A stretch of DNA of 64,000 nucleotides. It comes from Spirometra erinaceieuropaei. Lineage: Eukaryota > Platyhelminthes > Cestoda > Diphyllobothriidea > Diphyllobothriidae. Within the stretch, counting starts at the first letter, position 1. Every line of letters begins with the position of its first letter. This document shows positions 53,770 to 63,709 of the stretch, piece after piece. The notes under the pieces were generated by a model. The model worked only from the letters and a program-made list of their open reading frames with translations, had not been told where the DNA came from and searched no databases. The position numbers and the translations under genes are program-made. The stretch spans positions 515,764-579,763 of the forward strand of contig CACRXP010000309.1 in NCBI GenBank assembly GCA_902702965.1. The letters are read 5' to 3'.

Positions 53770-56170
53770 GGCGATTTAGATACGAATCTGCTCCTGCAGA
53801 GGGTGTCTGAGCGTGTACGCGAACAGAGATCAATACGTGACGCAGCACTGGAGAACAAATTCAGAAGGCCGCCTAATCCAGCGTCGCCCAAAAACGACAG
53901 ACTGGTGCACAACTCGCCGTCAAAGGAGCTGGCGAAGGATAAAATGCAGGCGTTGCGGCATTAAGCTTCATCCAACACAGCTCATGTCGAACCTTTCAAA
54001 GTAATTGTAGCGGTGGAATGAACTTTCAGTGAGATGGAAGCGACAGACGAGACCAACAGCCTTATCTGACACCACGTGTCGTCTTTCCGTATGGCTCACA
54101 GGCCGCGCGAAGTACTTTCCAAAATCGAACGAGCCGCACTAAGGGGACTCAAGGCTGACAAAGACCTCGTTATCGTGCCTGCGGACAAGGGGCGTTCCAT
54201 GGTTGTTTTGGACAGGACAGACTACCTTCAGAAGGCCAAGCGTTTATTGAAGGACCTCCTATCCTCCGCCTCTTGCGCAACCAACCCCGTAAAAACACTG
54301 ACACGAAAAATCAGTGCGACGCCGTCAGCATTCGGAAACTCGGGTGCAATATCACCGGTTGACCAAGGCATGGTAAGAGCCCAGGACACGGCATTGGCCC
54401 GCATCTATGGCCTTCCCAAAGTGCACAAGGAGGATGTCCCCATCCGGCTCTCGCCTCACTCAAAGGTACTCCAATTTACGGACTGGCAAAATGGCAGTTT
54501 CGACAACCCAAATTTCTAAGCGTAAAGTCAGACATTACAGTCAATTCACAAACACAATTCTTAGAAAACTTAAAGGGGTAATTCTGCTGCCAAGCAGCGT
54601 CGCGGTGTCCTCTGATGTCACGCCTTTTTTTATTCCTATTCCGCGAGACCTGGCAGTAGAGACCATTGAGCTACTCTTACGGGACAAATGCGATGAAACA
54701 GGGTCGCCTTGGATACGCCCAGATCCTCTAACCCCTGAAGTTCTGTCTCAAGACGTACTTTATGTTCGACGGAACAGTCTACGAGCAGATGAAGGGCACG
54801 CCGGTGAGTTCGCCGATTTCGGAACTCATAGCCTAGGCGGTCCTACAAAGGTTGGAGTCGCGGGTTTTCCAAAACCACAGACCGAAATTCTGGACCCGGT
54901 ATGTGGGTGATACCTTCGTCGACATCGAACGAGATCAGGTGCTGGAATCTAATGAACACCTCGACGCCGTCTTCCTGGATATTCACTTCACGATGGTGGA
55001 AGAGGAAAACGACCAGCCGTCCCTTCTTAATGTCCTCGTTTGCCGCAAAGATTGTGGTGGCATGAAAACCAAATTATTCATGAAATCGACAAAGACGACG
55101 CAAGTACTGAGCTACAACACAAACCACCTAATCAGTCACAAAAGCAGTTGCGTAAGAGCACTACACTAGCGTGTGGAGATACACTACAGTGGACCAGAAG
55201 ATAAGGTTGCTGAAGTACAGTACCTTCGACGGGTGCTAAGAGCGAGTGGCTATCCGCACAACTTCGTCGACGAGAGCCTGTGCAAACGAGACGAGACGAA
55301 ATCCAACAGGTTCCAAATCTTGGCGGGCCCTCTCGTACATGAAGGAGGTCTCGAAAGCCGTCAGTCGTCTTCTTACACTCCTTGAAATAGGAATTGCACA
55401 AAGACCGGAGGCAACCATAGGGCGCCAGATCATGGGGCTAAGAAACCCCACTGCCGCGGTAGGAGGCATCTGGAGTCCATTAACGGGACTGGTGTGGTTG
55501 CGGTCAAAGCAACTATTTCAGAGAAACCGAAAGACTACTCCGGACGCGGATGGCCGAGCACGAGGCAGCAGTGAGGAGGAAAGACGCCAGCTTCCACGTC
55601 GCGACTCACTCAACGGAATCAAATCACACATGCAAGTCTGGCGAAAAAGAAATTCATATTAGAGGTGACAACCGCGAGCGCCGCGAACTGCTCATGTCCC
55701 GGTTTTCCGGTCCTTAATCAGTCAAGAAGCACAACGAACTCCCCGCTCCATATTCGGCGCTGAGACTTTGCCTAAGAAAAGTAGTTAACCGTGAGGACAG
55801 CGTGCGGACGACTACTGTTCCTGGTGTCAACATCGGCGAGCCAGATTGCCCAAGAATCCACACGGATGACGAAATCCGACGATCGGCAGCTCGACTGTGT
55901 GCAATGAACGTGGGAGCCGATAATCTTGACCAGCACACAGGCGCATAGCAGCTACATGCCTCAACATCTGTCCAGTCGAGCCGTGCACTCGGAAGCTGTC
56001 AACTGTGAGGGGCATGTAGCGGCCTGGCAACTACAACCTATAAATACTGCAACACCTAAGCAATCCACTACCCTTATCTGACACTGTCTATGATGATGGA
56101 TTCGCGTGAGAATCCGAAGCGTCAAGCCAATAAAGCTCTTATTCAGCAATCGTGCCTCCTTCTTCGCAGG
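53770..56170 (+). mobile_element. Penelope-like element, RT plus GIY-YIG end (decayed)
   Basis: From 54076 the frame reads ALRGLKADKDLVIVPADKGR and IYGLPKVHKEDVP, typical of PLE reverse transcriptases. Later frames give SSDVTPFFIPIPRDLAVETI (54407-54910), RYVGDTFVDIERDQVLESNE (54900-54950, with YVDD reading YVGD), DVLVCRKDCGGMKTKLF (55030-55070) and QRPEATIGRQIMGLRNP (55400-55450). The remnant of GIY-YIG follows at 55540-55660. The 3' end near 56160-56170 has a decayed hammerhead (56090-56130). No complete frame remains. Confidence 0.85.
56085..56132 (+). ncRNA. Degraded hammerhead motif at the PLE 3' end
   Basis: Sequence 'atgatgatggattcgcg' followed by 'gagaatccgaagcgtc' aligns with the intact-looking motif at 29475-29508. 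CTGATGA reads ATGATGA and GAAAC reads GAAGC. Stem II (GGATTC with GAATCC) pairs well. The core changes make activity unlikely. Confidence 0.55.
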
Positions 56171-56469
56171 GAGGTGGCGTAAATTCAGGGGCTGCATCAT
56201 GGACGTCAAGACTTTCTTCCACTTCTGAGGTTAAAAATGTAAGTGTGAAAAGGTAGCTGGAGACAGGCATACGTTCGCACAGTGAGCTCTAATTCACTAA
56301 GAGATAAGACGACCGTTAGGCTGTTGCACATTAAAAAGCGTTAACTGTATGAGCACCTGCAGTGTCGGCGATGGTGGCAGCCGGCTACAATGCCCGTAGA
56401 TTGACGCATTGTGAGTGAATGAAGCGTGTACTTAGAGGGCTATTTAGTTATTTACCTTACCATTCAGGT

Positions 56470-56922
56470 GATCATCTCAGCAGTCAGACCAGAGACCATC
56501 TTAAAACTTTCAGCCTTCCGGGAGTGCGCCCTTTTCATCAGATAGATGAGCACCTTTGCATCACCCGACTTACGGCAGATGACTTCCCGCATCGTCTAAT
56601 ATGCACTTCTTGCCCAGTACTTTCGGCTGGTTACATGCATCAGCAAGCCCTGAGAAATTGCAGATTCAAACGCAATTACTCGTCTTGCATTCGTCGCAGT
56701 CAAGAACCTGGAAACTGGCGAAGCAGCCAGACCGCCCGGTTGTCTGAGCCTTCGGAGCCGCTGCAGGACACCGGCCTAGGCACATTTATGCCGAATACCC
56801 CTCACCGCCTGGGAGTCTGTTGCAATCCAGTGCCTGAAAATGACCCCTTATACGGTATATCACCTAAAAGCCCAACTGTTCACAGCCATCTTAGACCCTT
56901 GAGACATCTGATAGCATAATTC
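56470..56922 (+). CDS. Possible terminal exon, unknown protein (about 150 codons)
   Basis: A pyrimidine-rich stretch ending CCTTACCATTCAG at 56469 precedes an uninterrupted frame that runs to TAA near 56920. The translation has no low complexity, is rich in Cys, His, Arg and Ser (LICTSCPVLSAGYMHQQAL; RFKRNYSSCIRRSQEPG; RLGVCCNPVPENDPLYG) and resembles no family I know. Length without stops and a plausible acceptor are the only support. A fortuitous frame in a repeat is the alternative. Confidence 0.35.
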
Positions 56923-56924
56923 AA

Positions 56925-57850
56925 CGGAAAATCATGAAAATGATATTGGGACACCGGCAAACAGTAGCAGCTACTTTAACCGGTCAGCCAGCTGGGCCCA
57001 AACAATTTTCGAAGTGATGATCGCTACACCATTTTTGCGACCGTGTTCTGATACGAATGATGGGATTGTCCCGTTTTAGGCAGGCGGTGAAATAATTGGA
57101 GACAAGTACTTCCGCACGAATTACTTTTCCTGCTAATTGATTCAGTCTTCAAATATAACTTGGCGATTCGACTAGTTTACTGAAAGTTCGGCATTTGGCC
57201 AACTTAAGCTTGTTTGTATTAATAAGTATGCGCTGTGTTAGGTTGTGGAGTTGGAAGCTTCAACAACACAACGCGCAGATTACTCCGACTGGGCCTATAG
57301 CAGCTCACACAGTAGCTTAATGGGTGGGTTGAATGACTAGTTCACAAAGAATTTCGACCAGTTTCCACCACGTATTTATTTTTTCGCCAATCATCCATGC
57401 GATGATGAGACTTTGGAAACCAGGTGAGCAGAGTGACGAGAAATTCGAAAGGACATGATAGATGTAGCGCGGTCCTTCTGGACTCCGAAATGTTCAAAAA
57501 GAACGACCCTGTGACGTTTCTGAAACCTTATCGCCAATTTATTGGCCAAGAAACATGCGACGCGGGCCAAGCAAACAAGGGCAATCCGTAATTGTCAGGC
57601 CACTTGGGTTTTAACTTGCCACGACCGTGTAAAACAGCCATGGGTCAAAACAAATACAACGTAAAAACGTCAAAATCTCGAAAGAATACCGTTAGCGGTA
57701 AGCGAAAAAGGACAAAACAGAAATGGTTGATTTAGTTTTGAATATGACACCCAAAGGGAAAATCCACAGAGCTTAGAAATAATAAAGCGCGAAGAAATGT
57801 GTGACAGATAGGTCCATAAAGACGAACATGCAAAACTGAACAGCAGATGC
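56925..57850. other. Intergenic region downstream of memo1
   Basis: No recognisable coding sequence. The 3' untranslated region of the minus-strand memo1 gene must lie in its right part. A minus-strand AATAAA is possible near 57372 (plus 'tttatttttt'), but it is far from the stop. Confidence 0.4.
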
Positions 57851-57853
57851 AGC

Positions 57854-59917
57854 TTAGTTGACCACCACAGAGGCCGCTGCATAGCTCACAGATGAATCTC
57901 TTTCGTTTAGGCACTTATTTGACTGAGCATATTGCACAAATTTGAGAGAAAAAGATAGACCCTGTTGAGAGTTGTGCAGTGCGTCAATGGCATGTAGTAA
58001 AACGCCGATGGGATGACAGCCGCAGATGGTATTTCTGTACTTTTTCATGTAGGCGTCAAATGTTTGTGGACTCATTGTCTCAATCGAGTCCATTCCCTGT
58101 TGAAGGATAAAGACACTTTTGGTTCACTATAGGGTAACAAATGAATAGTTTATGAAATTGGGTCAATGAAAGTAAGGCTTAACGTTGCTCAAAAAACGCT
58201 ACCGTCAGATAAAGAATTCGGATGGAAACCCGTCTATGTGGTATTGCGAGAAACACATCAAATCAAGACCCCCCAAAAGAGATTTCGCTTCAGTGGACTT
58301 CCGTGCCATAATCAGTTAAAGACTAGCCCGCGTGCGACGTATGGGTTGACTGCCATTAGCAGTCTGCTTAGTGGGCCTGCGCTAACAATGTTATCAGGAG
58401 GACGCGCGACTTTTGGGAGCCTAATAATTTTCGGAAGAGCCACAATTTAAAAAATCTTACTTTACATCATAATTGTGAAAATAAAAGATAAGACAAATCG
58501 CAAGCGCATATAAGGTGAAGATAGGATTAGCGAGGAGACGATGAATACACACCGCCAAAAGGAAAATAAACTTAAAGGACAATCTAAAATTATGGTGGAG
58601 TACCATTTTGTCGAGGTTCTTGATTGACTTCCAAATCTCACCATGTTTTTCGTCGTAGTAGGTGTATCGGAAGCGACTCCCTAAAAAGAGAAGTCCGTTA
58701 GATTCCAGAGAACCGGGACGAAACGCCCTAGAAAATATTAAATACCCCAGTGGCAGAAGTCGGAGGAAATCACAAAAAGCGTCCGCGGATCCTTGAGATA
58801 GGGCGCTAGAATTTCTCCATACAAGCGCTCCTTTTCAAAAGACAAGCTCCCAACCATGATCGGAACGATGGTGAACGCATTATTTCGACTATACAAAGGA
58901 AGAAAATTGTAAATCCTCGTGAAAAACGTATTACGTCCATGTTCTAAGGAAAAGAGGTACTATGGGGCACCAAGTGATTCCCTTGTGCATACGAGTCTTA
59001 AAGTAATCGTTTCGTTTGTCATGGCCACAAAACCGCGGCTGGGATTTTCGGTAGGACGAAGTCGTCAAAACACCAAGACGTAGTAAACGATTTCGGAATG
59101 CCATAAGGCGCAACAACAGAACTCCATGAGGGCACAAATATTTGGTTGAACATGATTGGGAACTGACTTTTTCTGATGTCTACCAAATACATTTCATCAA
59201 GCTTAACTTTAGACACGTGTAGAACAGATGTACTGGCATTTAAGACGGAATCTATCGATGCTGCAACAAAGGTAGTGTGAACATCGAACTAAAAGGTCGG
59301 CATTAAAATAGTCTCTATTGCGGACCAAAAACCGTCGGATTCTAGAAAAATCGATAAAAGCATACTTTTCCATAACCTTCGCTACATAAGGCAACTGCAT
59401 TTCAAGAGAGTGTTCATCTTCGTCTTCACTCAGTTTCAGGTCGACAAATTCACCTGACTTCTTCAGCGCCTTGCAAACTAAACACCTGAGATAAATCATG
59501 AGATTCTTACTTTCCGAATCCACTTTAAGATTGTATAATGGAGTCTCCAGGTAGTCAGCAACCGTAAGTGCGCATGAATCGTTCAGATAAAGATGATGTG
59601 ACGGTCCAAGGACAAATATGCGATCTCTTTATGTTAGAAAAACGGAATCTTACACTGTTTCGGGGTTGATATTTTTAAAGGCATGGGCCGCGCACGGCCC
59701 CGAATACGAGTATCCAGCGTGCCTTAAAGTTTAAGAAAGAGTAAAATGCTCATACGGGGAGATTATCGCCTTTGCCGGACTGTGTGCAGCAGGAGCATTA
59801 TTAAGCCAGGTGGAAAGCTGAGAATTGAGTTCCCTAGCTAAACAAGATAACTGAAAAGCGTGTATTACCGTCCCCCGTGTACCAGCTATTGCTGTGAGAT
59901 GCTCTCCTGATCTTCAT
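57854..59917 (-). CDS. memo1: MEMO1 orthologue, complete eight-exon gene (296 aa)
   Basis: Eight exons join in phase on the minus strand: 59869-59917, 59756-59837, 59654-59722, 59511-59626, 59366-59477, 58746-58888, 58604-58680 and 57854-58096 (stop TAA). Every intron is GT-AG. The protein follows human MEMO1 (297 residues, from memory) almost without gaps: SWYTGD near the start, [16 protein letters not shown] (exon 3), [10 protein letters not shown] (exon 4), [15 protein letters not shown] (exon 5), [12 protein letters not shown] (exon 6), [19 protein letters not shown] (exon 7), and [15 protein letters not shown] with SSVSYAA near the C-terminus (exon 8). The His and Cys residues of the metal-binding site in HAGY, PSHH and NTICG are kept. 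MEMO1 is a conserved cytosolic protein of the extradiol-dioxygenase fold, reported to bind iron or copper and to act in cell migration, cytoskeleton and redox control. Introns 1-4 are only 31, 33, 27 and 33 nt; introns 5-7 are 477, 65 and 507 nt. The start Met at 59917 is chosen from alignment. No inactivating change was seen. Confidence 0.95.
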
Positions 59918-60057
59918 TACCAAAAGTGCGTAGAAGGGCCGAGAGAGAGAAGAACAACCGAAAATTTACAAAAGATTTTTATACTATCCCCTTCGCCCGC
60001 CTTAATTTCAGTTTAGACAAATCAATCTAAAGTGAAGTCTTCGAGGCAAGAGTATTC

Positions 60058-61279
60058 TTATTCACTTACCTAAAAAAAGTTTGGAGATTACTCGAAAGTA
60101 GGCACGCTCCGCGGAATAGGGGACTCTTTTGTGGTTGCCAACCCCATTATTAGAACTAACCTGGATCCAGCAGAACGAAGAGTCGACGTTATCCCCTTTA
60201 AGATCGTCTTCGTATCCCATAAAAACTTCCTCGCTTTGGGGTCGGGCGCTTTTTCTCAAAGAAACAAATCCATTGTTACAAGTTAGGCACCCTATATGCA
60301 GTGTTTCGACAGCCCAGCACATTTACGTGTTATACATGCTATGAGCCATTGTGGCCATGGCGACTTGGTTCGCTGTCATTGTCATAAAATTTGGTATTAT
60401 ATTGGATGTACAGCGGTTCACAAGAGTAAACTTCTTGCCTACTTTGAGCCCGGAAAGTCTGAATAGGTGGTGGGCCTATTAAACTAACGCAGAAAACATA
60501 TTTGAAAGGTCCCATTACTCAATCAAACCGATTTACATGAAAAGGTCGAAATATGTGCATTTAATGTTTGTGGATAGAATATGTTACGCATCCGTTTCTG
60601 CGCGAGATCTTTTTGTTCGCTATAGGTTCCGATAAATCCACCCATCATAATAGGCAAGAGTATCTGTTCTGCAAATTTACGAATGCATTAGAATTTCGAA
60701 ATAGTTCCGCAGGGATGAAAGCGATTTCTAGCTTGTGAGGGCCCATGTGTTGTGACTACCATGAAATCTTATATTCGAGATTGGCCTTTGGTGGTTTCCT
60801 CATTTCCTGGCAGATGGCCTAGGTGATCGCTCTGATAGAGAATGTATCCTTTACGTTAGCCCCTCATTAAGTCCCACTTCGCTTGATCACATAGAATCTC
60901 ATAATGCATAGCAGTGGTCGATTTGAAGATTTGTACAAGCAGTGAGTTAGACCCATTCATATTTAACTACCGTAGTCCAGATGCATGAGGTGACGATTAC
61001 AGGCTCTCTCCTGACAGACTTTTGCCATGAAACCGCGCATTTGTCATCTGACCTTTACGAATACAACCGTTCAACTTTTATTAATATCAGGTTAAACCAT
61101 TTTAGCAACAATAGCGTAATAATTTACTTCTGCATTTTACATGTATTTTTTTAGAAATCTCAGTCCACTGCGGACCTTATTAGTCTGCCGGCCCTTAGTT
61201 GTCGACATAACCAACAATTTTGTTAACTCACTCGGTTAGCAGGAAATTCTTATCAGTGTCAGTGCAGTTCTCAATTAGC
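60058..61279 (-). CDS. Unidentified spliced gene, 3' exons, just upstream of memo1
   Basis: Four exons connect in phase on the minus strand: 61232-61279 (LIENCTDTDKNFLLT), 60327-60458 (LSGLKVGKKFTLVNRC and TANQVAMATMAHSMYN), 60161-60254 (KSARPQSEEVFMGYEDD and DNVDSSFCWIQ) and 60058-60069 (VSE, stop). Donors are GTGAGT, GTAAAT and GTTAGT; acceptors are CTATTCAG, TTTCTTTGAG and TTTTTTTAG. All junctions keep the frame. Upstream coding may continue into the open frame at 61360-61593 (CILEKDLLSILCTK), but that join is uncertain because of the 85-bp tandem duplication there. A further possible exon 60588-60668 (QILLPIMMGGFIGTYSEQK) is flanked by good sites but not in compatible phase. I do not recognise the protein. 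Confidence 0.5.
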
Positions 61280-61435
61280 CTGCAAAATGCGTCTTGAACG
61301 CTATACGAAGAAAAAGATCCCTTGTCCTCAGTAATTCAGTTCTCAATTACAGTTCTCAATTAGCCTGCAAAATGCGTCTTGAACGCTTTACGAAGAAGAA
61401 GATCCCTTGTCCTCAGTAATTTAAACTTTGTACAA
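61265..61435. repeat. Tandem duplication, 85-bp period
   Basis: The unit starting 'cagttctcaattagcctgc' occurs at 61265 and 61350, and continues through 'tgcgtcttgaacgct.tacgaag' and 'gatcccttgtcctcagtaatt'. A short extra 'cagttctcaatta' lies at the junction (61337). The copies differ at few positions. The duplication doubles a candidate splice acceptor (minus TTTTGCAG) of the unidentified gene. Confidence 0.9.
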
Positions 61436-61439
61436 AGTA

Positions 61440-62555
61440 TCGAGAGCAAGTCCTTCTCAAGGATGCACATCATGTTCCTCATTTGATAGATGTTAGGAAA
61501 GGTCTTCTTACCAGCCTTTTTAATAAAACGGAAATTTTGGCATTTTTTGCGCAATGTCTTACTCCCGGATATAAACCAAGTAGCTCCTTTCACTCACGTT
61601 AGGTGAACTTTTAGACACTGTTGTTACCTCCTCTTATCTACTCCAGAAAATAATAAGTCGACTAAATAACCCCACCTTAACAGGAACAGGCGGTCTACAA
61701 ATGCACTTACAAAATGTACCAGGTTGCGTACTGTCGACATTTCAGTTATTCCCTCATAGAAAATTGCAGACATCAACTGTTATTCAAATTTCTAAGTCGG
61801 TATCACGGGCCGGCGATAATAACTACTTGGATGAGATTGAACACGTCTTCCCTCTCCGACAAAATGTAACATGGGCGGCTAGGCAAACCACCCCCCACTC
61901 CTTCCCCAAAAGGACTTGCAAGTCTTGGCCGCCACTTCGAGTTGCCCCAATAACATAGTTAAAGATTGCACACACATTCGTCCGGGATTTCCGGGCTCGA
62001 CTGGATGCAGTCAACGATTGCTCCGCCTCCCACAGAGGATAGGAGGGCAATCCAGTTCTCGACAGAATGAATACGACAAACTGAGAGTGGCCGATTTAAA
62101 ACACTGCTTCCAAACGACGTCGTTCGGCGCATGGTATCGTGACAGGTCAATTCATGCCGACTTTCAAAGTGAAAGGACAAATTTATCATACAGTCGGCTC
62201 CCTTCTTCCGCCCCAAGAGGGTCAACACAAATTCCTCTAAATGTACGTCATTGGTGATGACGAATTGAATGCACGCTGTGGAATTTCCACCGGAATTAAA
62301 CGGTTCATGGTTTGTCAACTGCAAGAGCTCCTTCACGAACACACCAGCTTACTGCGTTTTTTTCAAAACCGCAATTACCATGATTCTATGTGGCACGCAC
62401 AAGATTGTCATTCATGCAGAGAGGACGCCCGCTGGACAACACGGACGACGATTCAGCGTCCCTTCTATGGATAAAGGGGCAATTGCTATGGTCGGAGACC
62501 GATTTCAACGTAGTGATATTTGTTCAGATTGGAAAAGTTTAGAGATCCGGGAAGA
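61440..62555. other. No clear gene
   Basis: The minus frame 61360-61593 may contain coding exons of the gene at 60058-61279. Other frames (61959-62342 minus, 62269-62562 plus) overlap and are unrecognised. Confidence 0.35.
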
Positions 62556-62559
62556 TTAT

Positions 62560-63240
62560 TAGAAGAAGAAAATTGGCTCTCCGGAACAGGTTTATTTAAC
62601 TGCTGACGTTTCAAAGAGCTGGGTCGACTCTTCATTGTCAAAGCGTAAACTGCACCTAATCGATCAGAAAGTTAATCTAAAGTGGCAAGCTGTGTTGGCC
62701 GGCCTCATGCTGATCGATTTTTCTCTCTCGTCACGCTGCGTCGGCCTCTCAGGAAATGGTTGACGGGCGTTTTTGCCTGTGCGCTTTATAAGTCACCACT
62801 CCGTCGAGGGGAGCTGATTGGACTTTAGTCGGGCGGTCGGTCTGGCGGTTCTTGTTCTTCCTCACTGAGTAAGCTCAGCGTCGGGCTATCTCCGTGCTGT
62901 CTTCTTAAGTCCGGTGTGGTTGTTTGGTCCTGAGCTCTACGGTTGTGATGACGTAGGACTCTGTAAGCTGCAGGAAGGTCCAGATGCCTGTTGATAGAGT
63001 GGGCATCGGAGAACCACGCCTCGAGAGTTAGCCGTTCTGTTTTTGTGTTGCCTCGGCCTAAGATGGTAGCCCTCTGGAGGTCAAAAGTATGCCCCGTTTC
63101 ACCAACGTGTGTTGCTAGTTGAGTGTTAGGGTCTAACCTCCGAGTGGCCGATTTGTGTTCTTGTAGGCGAGTTTGCAATTTCCGCCCAGTTTCGCCCACA
63201 TAGTTGCAGTCGCCCTCATTGCAATTTATTAGTGATATTT
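62560..63240 (-). mobile_element. Penelope-like element, GIY-YIG endonuclease and 3' end
   Basis: The minus frame from 63240 into 62825 reads CNEGDCNYVGETGRKLQTRL, HKSATRRLDPNTQLATHVGE, RATILGRGNTKTERLTLEAW and SINRHLDLPAAYRV. This is the GIY-YIG domain of PLEs, with the YVGETGR motif, the Arg, the conserved HxxxxxH-type segment and the Glu (LEAWF) in place. The 3' end at 62560-62640 carries a hammerhead remnant. The RT is missing. It differs from the other PLE copies, so it is a second PLE family. Confidence 0.85.
62598..62645 (-). ncRNA. Hammerhead-like motif at PLE 3' end
   Basis: On the minus strand TTGACAATGAAGAGTCGACC is followed by CAGCTCTTTGAAACGTC. The GAAACGTC half (plus 62605-62612) is perfect, and stem II AGAG...CTCT pairs. 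The CTGATGA half is disturbed (TGACAATGA). This gives an independent PLE family with the same terminal ribozyme design. Confidence 0.55.
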
Positions 63241-63330
63241 ATCTTCATTGGTGAAACTATCAAATGACCAGTCGCCCTCATTGCAATTTATTAGTGATAT
63301 TTATCTTCATTGGTGAAACTATCAAATGAC
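63207..63330. repeat. Tandem duplication, 62-bp period
   Basis: Two copies of a 62-bp unit starting 'cagtcgccctcattgcaatt' lie at 63207-63268 and 63269-63330 and appear identical. The unit includes the first codons of the visible GIY-YIG frame (NCNEGDCN). Confidence 0.95.
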
Positions 63331-63334
63331 CAGA

Positions 63335-63709
63335 GTTGTGGGATTTCATTGGCCATACGCCGCCCTGCAGTATCCATTTACGCCCTGGGGGGTGGTGCCG
63401 GTGGATATTAATTATAATTTCAAAGATAAGTGAAGCTCTGCATTTATCTGGATATTCTTAAGTAATTAATGCCTGTTTTTTGCTTGAGTCCGTTTTAAAA
63501 GGCGCCTTTCTATAAAAGGTAAAATTTTTTCCCAGTTTGTTTGACAGTCTGGCAAAATAGTCGTATTTTGTAAAAATCCATTGTAGTGAATCGTTTCCCT
63601 ACTACCGCTATCTAGTTTTCGTAGTAAAAAAAACAGTAATACTTGCTACTCAGTGCGTGTTTCCGTTTTGATCCCTCTTCTGTAACGAAAAAAACTTTTT
63701 TTGTCTGTA
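63335..63709. other. AT-rich stretch upstream of a terminal ORF
   Basis: No domain was recognised. A- and T-runs increase toward 63640-63700, just upstream of the Met at 63710. It could hold the 5' region of the following frame. Confidence 0.35.

Noticed and set aside
61459..61492. Candidate 34-nt intron (minus GTAAGAAGAC to AATGAG, with CTAAC)
   Set aside because: It looks like the short memo1 introns, but removing it produces a stop in the expected frame.
61959..62342. 127-codon minus-strand ORF
   Set aside because: It overlaps plus-strand frames of similar length, and no motif or splice structure is visible.
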